Positions 50,495 through 58,900 of a stretch of 64,000 bases of DNA are shown one piece after another. The notes beneath the pieces are model-generated. The model saw only the letters and a program-made list of their open reading frames with translations. It had not been told where the DNA came from and made no database searches. The position numbers were made by a program, and so were the translations under genes. The stretch is from DASSKP01 sp035695045 (GTDB taxonomy: Bacteria; Actinomycetota; Actinomycetes; JAFAQI01): NCBI GenBank assembly GCA_035695045.1, contig DASSEX010000078.1, forward strand, positions 1-64,000, given 5' to 3'. How positions within the stretch are numbered: position 1 is the first letter of the stretch; the number at the start of each line of letters is the position of its first letter.

Positions 50495-52816
50495 CTAGTA
50501 GGTGTGCTTGAGGCCGTCGCGCCGCGACTGCGGGATCGGCGGCACGGTCGGGAACGGCGTGAACGGCAGCGGGGCGTCGTGGTTGACGGGGAACTGTTGC
50601 GGCGTCTTCCCCAGCGCGCGCGCGAGCGCGCAGGCGACGGCGCTCTTCGTCACCGCGACGCCGAACTCCCCCGCGCCGCCGGGCGTGTCCGACGAGGGCG
50701 GCATGACGATGACCTTGATCTCCTTCGGGACGTTCCACTGCCGCGTGTAGTAGTAGTCGTCCCAGCTGCCCTCGAGGAAGTAGCCGTTGTGCAGGTGCAG
50801 GCTCTCGGTGAGCACCTGTCCGATGGCGTCCATCGCGCCGCCCTGCATCTGCGCCTCGAGCCCGCGCGGGTTGATCGGCAGACCGACGTCGACGGCGATG
50901 ACCAGCTTCGTCACCCGCGGGCCGGTGACCGCCTGACGCACCTGCCGGTGAACCGTGTGCGGGCGGCAGTCGATCTCCGCGACCGCCGCGATGACCCCGT
51001 GGTACTCCTTGTGGAACGCGATCCCCTGAGCCGTGCCGGCCGGCATGTGCCGGCCCCATCGCGCCGCCTTCGCCGCCGCGTGGAGCACGGCCCGCGACTG
51101 GTCGTCCTTCAGGAACGTCGATCGGAAGGCGTAGGGGTCGTGTCCCATCGCCTTCGCCAGCTTGTCGACGACCAGCTCCCGCGCCACCGCTGCGTCGGCG
51201 CTGTAGAGGTTGCGCACGCTGCCGGTGTGGAAGACGTCGTAGGTCTTGATCTCGTTGACCATGTGGTCGACTTCGCCGAAGTTGTACGGCACGTTGATCG
51301 TGAGGTTCCACACCGTCTGCGAGTAGCCCGCGTCACCCTGCCCGTTGGGCGGCGTCGTCGCCATCATCGAGGTGATGGGCTCGCCGAAGCCCATCGTCCA
51401 GTCGGTCGCCACGCTCGTGTGCCGCTGCTCGAAGCTCACGACCGAGCCGCCGCTGTAGGCCGCCCGAACGTGCGAGATGGCCATGGGGTGAACGCGGCCG
51501 GCGCGGAACTCGTCGGTGCGGTGCCACATCAGCTTCACCGGCACGCCGAACTTCTTCGACGCCTCCGCGGCCTCGAGGACGACGTCGTTGAACATGCGGC
51601 GGCCGAAGGCGCCGCCGCCGGGCATCACGCGGACCGTGACCTGGCTGGTCTGGAACCCGAGCAGGTCGGCCACCTGCTTCTGGGCGTAGATCGGCGACTG
51701 CAGGCTGGACCAGATCGTCGCCTTGTCCTGGCGGACGTCGGCGATCGCGGTGTTCGGCTCGAGCGCCGAGTTGCTCTTCCACCAGAACGTGAACGACTCG
51801 TCGATGAGGTTGCCGTTCACATCGGCGACGTTGCCGAACGGCCGCTCCGCCGCCTTGAGCTGCGGGAGCAACGTCTTGTCGGACTCGTGGTCGGCGGTGC
51901 CGGGGTTCCAGCTCACCTTGAGCGCGCGGATGGCGTCGATGCACTGGCCGAAGGTGTGCGCGCGCACCGCCACACCCGTGGAGATGACGCCGACATGCGT
52001 GACGCCGGGCATCGCCCGAACATGCGAGATGTTGTTGACCCGCTTGACCGCGCCCTTGATGGTCGGTGGCCGGCAGACCATGGTCGGCAGTGCGCCGGGG
52101 ACGTGGTGGTCCATCGTGAACTTCTTGCGTCCCGTCACCGCATCGTGCGCGTCGACGCGGTTGTGCGGCTTGCCGATGACCTTGAAGGTCGACGGCGCCG
52201 CGAGCTCGATCTCGACCTGGCGGGTCTGCGTCGCCGCCGCCTTCTCGGCCAGGTCGCCGTACGTCATCGTGCGGCCGTCGGGAGCGCGTACGACGCCGTT
52301 GTCCGTCCTCAGGTCGCTCGGCGAGACCCCGAGCTCCGAGGCGGCGACGAGCAGCATCTGTTGCTTGGCCGCCGCCGCGGCCGACCGGATCGGCGTGTAG
52401 GTCGAGATCGTCGTGTTGGACCCGGCGGTGAACTGGTTCATCATCAGCTCGGGCCGCGCGTCGGCGAGGGTGACGTGCACCTTGCCGACCGGGATGTCGA
52501 GCTCCTCGGCGATGAGCATCGCCGACGACGTCGTGATGCCCTGGCCGGTCTCGACACGCGGCAGCGCGAACGACGCCGTGCCGTCCTTGTGCATCGTGAC
52601 CGTGATCATGTTCGCCGTCGGACGGGTCGAGTCGGTCAACATGTCGTTGAGGTCGTACTCGTCCGCGGCACCCGGAGCCGACGGGATCGGCTGCATCGTG
52701 GTGCCGGACCCGAGCCCGGGACTCGCGTCCGCCCAGCGCGCGGCCGCGATGACCGTGGGCCCGGCGACGATGTAGGTCAGGAACCGTCGACGACTGACTT
52801 CCGGCGTAGAGGTCAT
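50495..52816 (-). CDS. Molybdopterin-binding subunit of an isoquinoline 1-oxidoreductase-type dehydrogenase
   Basis: A 773-residue large subunit of the xanthine oxidase superfamily. ATG 52816 has GGAGG 9 nt upstream. The N-terminus has a Tat signal, SRRRFLTYIVAGP. Motifs include VETGQGITTSSAMLIAEEL, VRVMPGGGAFGRRMFNDVVLEAAEA, DEFRAGRVHPMAISHVRA and GGAGEFGVAVTKSAVACAL. Members hydroxylate N-heterocycles or oxidise aldehydes. With only the 2Fe-2S partner and no FAD or cytochrome subunit coded here, its electron acceptor must lie elsewhere. Confidence 0.93.
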   Translation of the reverse strand: MTSTPEVSRRRFLTYIVAGPTVIAAARWADASPGLGSGTTMQPIPSAPGAADEYDLNDMLTDSTRPTANMITVTMHKDGTASFALPRVETGQGITTSSAMLIAEELDIPVGKVHVTLADARPELMMNQFTAGSNTTISTYTPIRSAAAAAKQQMLLVAASELGVSPSDLRTDNGVVRAPDGRTMTYGDLAEKAAATQTRQVEIELAAPSTFKVIGKPHNRVDAHDAVTGRKKFTMDHHVPGALPTMVCRPPTIKGAVKRVNNISHVRAMPGVTHVGVISTGVAVRAHTFGQCIDAIRALKVSWNPGTADHESDKTLLPQLKAAERPFGNVADVNGNLIDESFTFWWKSNSALEPNTAIADVRQDKATIWSSLQSPIYAQKQVADLLGFQTSQVTVRVMPGGGAFGRRMFNDVVLEAAEASKKFGVPVKLMWHRTDEFRAGRVHPMAISHVRAAYSGGSVVSFEQRHTSVATDWTMGFGEPITSMMATTPPNGQGDAGYSQTVWNLTINVPYNFGEVDHMVNEIKTYDVFHTGSVRNLYSADAAVARELVVDKLAKAMGHDPYAFRSTFLKDDQSRAVLHAAAKAARWGRHMPAGTAQGIAFHKEYHGVIAAVAEIDCRPHTVHRQVRQAVTGPRVTKLVIAVDVGLPINPRGLEAQMQGGAMDAIGQVLTESLHLHNGYFLEGSWDDYYYTRQWNVPKEIKVIVMPPSSDTPGGAGEFGVAVTKSAVACALARALGKTPQQFPVNHDAPLPFTPFPTVPPIPQSRRDGLKHTY

Positions 52817-52932
52817 GGGCACGGGCCTCCGAGACGCGTGGCGGACACGGCCCGCTGCCGGGAAGCAGGCCGTCTTGTCCGCAATCGTCCCTTATCCGGC
52901 CGTCATCGGCCAGGCAGGTCCGCGCTGTGCAG

Positions 52933-55900
52933 CTAGGTCACGACATGGAAGGTGGACTTGCTGCGACCGGTGCCGCCGTCGTTCGTGACGTAGATGTACG
53001 CCGTGCGCGCGCCCTTCGGCACCCGGACCCGGATCTTCGTGGACGACACGAACGTGATCGTGCCGGCCTTCGTCGAGCCGAACTTCACGGTCATGACCGG
53101 CTTCTTGACGAAGTTGCTGCCGGTGATCGTGACGAGCGTGCCCACCTTGCCCTTCAGCGGCGAGAACCCGGTGACCGTCGGCGCCTTGTGCGTCACGTGG
53201 ACGCTTACCGCGACGGCGGACACCGCACCCGACACTGCGCGCACGGCCGTGGTCCCGAAGTTGACGCCGGTCACGACTCCGGTCGCGCCGACCTTCGCGA
53301 TCTTGGTGTTGCCGGTCGACCAGTGAACCGACGACGAGACGTTGCGCTTCGTGCCGTCGGAGAACGTGCCGGTGGCGACGTACTGCTTGGTCCTGCCGGG
53401 CTTCAGCGTGTAGGTCGTCGGTGTCAGCACGAGCGAGCGCAGCACCGGCGCGGTCACGGTCACGACCGCCGACTGCATCCGCTGGACCTGGCCGACTGTG
53501 TACGTCGCGGTGATGTCGGCGGTGCCCTGGCCGACGCTCGTCACGACGCCTGCGGCACTGACCTTGGCCACCGCGATGTTGTCCGACGTCCAGGTCACCG
53601 AGCTGGTGAGGTCGCTCGTGGTCGCGTCCGAGTACGTCCCGGAGGCGGTCATCTGCGAGTGGTCGCCGAGCGGAACGCTCTGCGGTGTCGCCGCGACGGA
53701 CAGCTCGACGAGCTGCGGCGCGGTGACGTCCACACCCTCGCTCGCGGTGAACCCGTCCGCCGTGGCGGTCACGGTCGTCTGACCGACTCCGAGACCGGTC
53801 AACACGCCGCCGGCATCGACGCCCGCCACCGACGGGTCGTCGGTCGACCAGGTCACCGGGTCCGTGATCGGCTGGCCCGTGCCGTCGGAGTAGACACCGA
53901 CCGCCGTCACGCTCATCACGTCACCCTTCGGCAGGCTGATGCCGGAGGGTGCGATCGTGATCGACCGGAGCACTGCCGGGCCGACCGTGAGAACGACCGA
54001 GTCGGACTTGCCCTGCGCCATCGCGGTGATGGTGGTCGTGCCCTCGCCGACCGTCATCGCGTCGCCGTTGCTGACCCACGCGACCGACTCGTCGCTCGAC
54101 GACCAGATGACCTGGTCGGACGGGATGACCGCCGAGGCGCCGTCGGTGTAGTGACCGGTCAGCGCAAGCGTCGCGTGGTCGCCCTTCGCGAGGTCGGTCG
54201 CACTCGAGGCGAGCGTCACCGACGTGAGCGCGGGTGGCGTCACCGTCACGTAGACCGAACTGCTCGCGCCGCCGTACGACGCCGACACGGTGGTGCTGCC
54301 CTGGCCGACGCTGGATACCAGGCCGTTGGAGTCGACCGTGGCGACCGTCGGAGTGTCCGACGACCAGCTCGCCACGCCGGTGACGTCGGTCGGGTCGCCC
54401 GCCGACCAGGTCGCGGTTGCCGTCAGCGGCAGCTGGGTGCCCATGGGAAGGAATGTCGTGGTCGACGAGACCGTGAGCCCGGTCACCACCGCCGGGTCCA
54501 CGGTGACGTCGACCGGAGCGGATGTCACCGTGCCGACGCTCGCGGTGATCGTCGTGGTCCCCTCGGCGACACCGGTGACGGTGCCCCAGGCATCGACAGT
54601 CGCCGTGGAAGCGTCACCGGGAGTCCACGTGGCGGTCTGCGTCAGGTCGCTGGTGCTGTTGTCGGAGTAGGTGCCGACTGCGGTCAGCTGCGTCGTGAGA
54701 CCGCGCGCGACGTGCAGCGCCTGCGGCGACACGTCGATCGACTGCAGCACCGGTGCCGTGACCGTGACGACCACGGCGTCGATGGCACCGCCGTACGTCG
54801 CCGTGATCTGCGCCGTCCCGGTGCTCACGGTGGTGACCAGGCCGTTGCTGTTGACCGTCGCGACACCCGTGTCCGATGAGGACCACTCAGCCGCGCCGGT
54901 GACGTCCGGCTGCGTGCCGTCGCTCATCGTCGCGGTCGCGGCGAGCTGCGCCGTCTCGCCGAGCGGGACCGATCCAGACGCCGGCGAGACGTGCAGGCCG
55001 GTGACGACTGCCGGGTCGACGGTCACGGTCACCTGACCGCTGAGGCCGTTGGCCGACGCGGTGATCGTGGCTTGACCCTCGCTGACACCGTGCACCGAAC
55101 CGGCGGAGTCGACGGTCGCGACCGCCTCGTTGCCACTCGCCCAGCTCACCGAAGCGGTGACGTCCCGCGTCGTGCTGTCGGAGTAGGTGCCGGTCGCAGT
55201 CAACGCGACGTCCTGGCCCTTGTTCACGGTCGGGCTCGCCTGGTCGATCGCGATGCCGCGCAGCTCGGCCGCGGTCACCGTGAGCGTCGCGGAGTCGCTC
55301 GAGCCGCCCACCGTCGCTGTCACGGTCGAGCTGCCGACCCCGACACCGGTGGCGACACCGGCGCTCGTCAGCGAGGCCACCGAGGGCGTGCCGACCGACC
55401 AGGTGATGCCGGTCGTGACCGGCGCGCTCGTGCCGTCGCTGTAGTGACCCGTGACCGAGAAGGTCTGCGAGTCGCCCTTCGCCACACTCGCAGCACCGGG
55501 AGAAACCGTCACGGAGCGCAACGCCGGCGGGTTCACCGTCAGCGTCGCCGAGTCCGCCGAGCCGCCGTACGACGCCCCGATGACCGACGTGCCCTGGGCG
55601 ATGCTCGTCGCCAGCCCGTGCCCGTCGACGGTCGCGACCGATGGCGTACCGGACGACCAAGTCGCGAGATCCGTGACGTCGGTGGGCGCTCCGGCCGACC
55701 AGGTCGCCGTCGCGGCGAACGGCTGAGTGTCGCCGGCGGCAACGCTCGGCGTGCGCGGCGTGACCGACAGCGCTGTGACGACGGGGCCGCCGACCGTGAT
55801 GTTGGACTGCGACGTCAGCGAGCTGATCGTCGCGGTCACGGTCGCGGTCCCCTGCTGCGCACCCGTGACGAGACCGGCGCTGTCGACGGACGCCGTCGAC

Positions 55901-58900
55901 GGCTGGTCGGACTGCCACGTCACCCCGTTGGTGAGGTCCTGTGTGCTGCCGTCGGAGTAGGTCCCTGTCGCCGTCAGCTGCACGGTCAGCCCCTGGGCGA
56001 TGTTCACCGACGACGGGGTGACCGCAATCGACCGCAGCGCGGCACTGCTGACCGTGAGCGACGCCGTGCCGGTCTTGCCGGCCGTTGTCGCGGAGACCGT
56101 CGCCGTACCGACTCCCACGGCGCTGGCGAGCGGGCCACTCATCGTCGCGACCGACTGGTCGCTCGACGCCCACGTCGCGGCGGAGGTGACATCCGTGACC
56201 GAGTGGTCCGACCAGTGGGCGGCAGCCGTGAAGCCGACCGAATCCCCCTTGACCGCACTCGTGGAACTCGGCGAGACGACGACGCTGCTCACGACCGGCG
56301 CACTGACGGTCACGGTGACCGCCGGACTGCTCACCCCGGCGACCGTTGCGGTCACCGACGACGTCCCCTGTGAAACGCCTGTCACGACACCGTGTGCGTC
56401 GACGGTGGCCACCGTCGGGGTGCCGGAGGCCCAGCTCGCGGAGCCGGTGACGTCCATCTGCGAGCCGTCGGAGTAGGTGCCGGTCGCCGTCAGCTGCTGG
56501 GTGAGTCCGACGGGAACGGTCGGCGACGCCGGTGTGACCGCGACCGATCGCAGCACGGCGGCGGTGACGGTGACCGTCGCCGAGTGGCTGATGCTCTGGT
56601 ACGTCGCCGTGATGCCCGCTGTGCCGACCGACTTCGTGGTGACGACACCGGCGCTGGAGACGGTCGCAACAGTGTCCGCGTCGGACGCCCAGGTCGCAAC
56701 GGCGGTCACGTCCTGCGTGGTCCCGTCGGAGTACGTCGCCACTGCCGTCATCTGGGAGTGGTCACCCAGCGGCAACGACGAGGGCGAGGCGGTGACGGCG
56801 AGACCGGTGACGACGGCCGGGCCGACGTTGACGGAAGACTGGCCGCTGTAGCCGCTGACGGTCGCCGTGACCGTGGTGCCGCCCTGTGCGACGGCCTGCA
56901 CGAGGCCACCGCTCACCGTCGCGACGCCGGTGTCCGCCGACGACCAGCTCGCCGAGGAGGTGACGTCCTGCGTCGTGCCGTCGGAGAAGGTCCCCGTCAC
57001 GGACAGCTGTGCCGAGTTGCCCTTCGGGAGATCGAGTGGGTTCGGCGCGACCGCGACACTTCGCAGCACGGGCGCCGTCACGGTGAGCGTCGCCGTGCCG
57101 GCGTAGCCGCTGACCGTCGCGGTGATCGATGCGTCGCCGACGCCCGCACCGGTTGCGACACCGGCTGTCGTGATGGTCGCGGTGGACGCCGGGCCCGCCG
57201 ACCAGGTGATGCCGGTCGTGACGGGGCCGCTGGAACCGTCGCTGTAGTGCCCGGTGACGGTGAAGGTCTGGGTGTCGCCCTTCGCGATCGTCGCGGTGTT
57301 CGGGGAGACGGTGACCGATCGCAGCGCGGCGGCGGTGACCGTGAGCGTCGTCGAGTCCGACGAGCCCGAATACGACGCACCGATGACCGACGTGCCTTGC
57401 GCCACGCTGGTCGCCAGACCACTCGCGTCGATCGTGGCGACGGACGGCGTGGCCGACGTCCACGTGGCGAGGCCGGTGACGTCCTTCGTCGTACCGTCCG
57501 ACCAGGTAGCCGTCGCGGTCAGCTGGCGGGTGTCACCCTTCGCGACAGTCGGCGAGGAGGGGCTGATCGTCACCGCGGTGACGACGGCCGGGCCGACGGT
57601 GACCGCGGAGCTGCCCGAAGAACCACCGGACGTCGCAGTGATGGTGACCGGGCCGCCCTGGGCGACGCCGGTGACGAGGCCCAGTGCATCCACCGTCGCG
57701 GTGCCGGTGGAGCCCGAGGTCCAGGTCGCCGCACTGGTGAGGTCCTGCGTGCTGCCGTCCGAAAACGTGCCGGTCGCGTGCAGCTGGGTCTGCTGGCCCT
57801 TGGCGACAGTCACCGTCGACGGTGTGACGGTCACGGTCCGCAGCACGGCCGCCGTGACCGTCAGCGAGGCCGTACCGGTCTTGCCACCGGCCGTGGCGGA
57901 GATGGTTGTGCCACCGACGGACTTGGTGGACGCGGCGCCCCCGGTCACCGTCGCGACGGCGGTGTTGCTGGAGGACCACGACGCGCTCGAAGTGACGTCG
58001 GTGACGCTGCCGTCGGACCACGTCGCGGACGCGGTGAAGGGTGCCGAGTCACCGAGGGGAACGCTGTTCGTGCCCGGCGCGACCGTCACGGCGGTGACGA
58101 CGGCGGCCGTGACGGTGACGGCCGAGCTGGCCATGAAGGCGCCGAAGGTCGCAGAGATCGTGGCCGGGCCACCCTGGCTGACGCCGGTGACGACGCCGTG
58201 CGTGTCGACGGTGGCGACGCTCGAGGTGTCGGTCGCCCAGGCCGCCGAGTCGGACAGGTCCTTGGTGCTCCCGTCGGAGTAGGTGCCGGTCGCCGTGAGC
58301 TTCGTCGTCGCGCCCTTGGCGACGTTCGCCGTCGACGGGGTGACGGCGAAGGAGGTGAGCGTCGGGGCCGCGACCGTGAGTGTGGTGCCGCCCTGGACAC
58401 CGTGGTACGTCGCAGTGATCGTCGCCGCCCCCTGCGCCTTGCCGGTCGCCGTGCCCGCCGTGACCGTCGCCACGGTCGGGTCGCTCGACGACCAGGTCGC
58501 CTGCGACGTCACGTCGGTCGTGCTGCCGTCGTCGTAGTGCGCAGTCGCGACGAACGCTTGGGTGCCACCGGCGGTCACGGACGGATTGGTCGGGCTGAGG
58601 GTGACCGATGAGGGCGCGGCCGCGTCGCCGATGGCGTACTGCCAGACGCCACGGCCGTGCGTGGCGATGCGCAGGGTGCCCGCCGACGTACCGGCCTGCA
58701 CGATCTTCAGGTCGAAGACGGCTACCGGCGGGAGCCCGAGGCCGAGCGGCGCGAAGGTGCTGCCGCCGTCCTTGGAGTAGTAGACGCCGATGTCGGTGCC
58801 GACGTAGACGAACTTGTCGTTCGACGGGTCGATCGCGATCGCGTTGACCGGCGTGTCCGGCAAGCCGCTCGCGCCCGTCCAGGTCGGTGTCGTGCCGTTG

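Noticed and set aside
52927..54879. Long plus-strand frames opposite the giant protein, with repeating RGD/RRR patterns
   Set aside because: The repetition is inherited from the Big_2 repeats on the minus strand; no domain or start signal is visible.
53190..58620. Regular repeats of about 258 bp considered as a CRISPR array or satellite
   Set aside because: They stay in frame, encode Big_2 domains and diverge like protein repeats. There are no short identical repeats with unique spacers and no cas genes.
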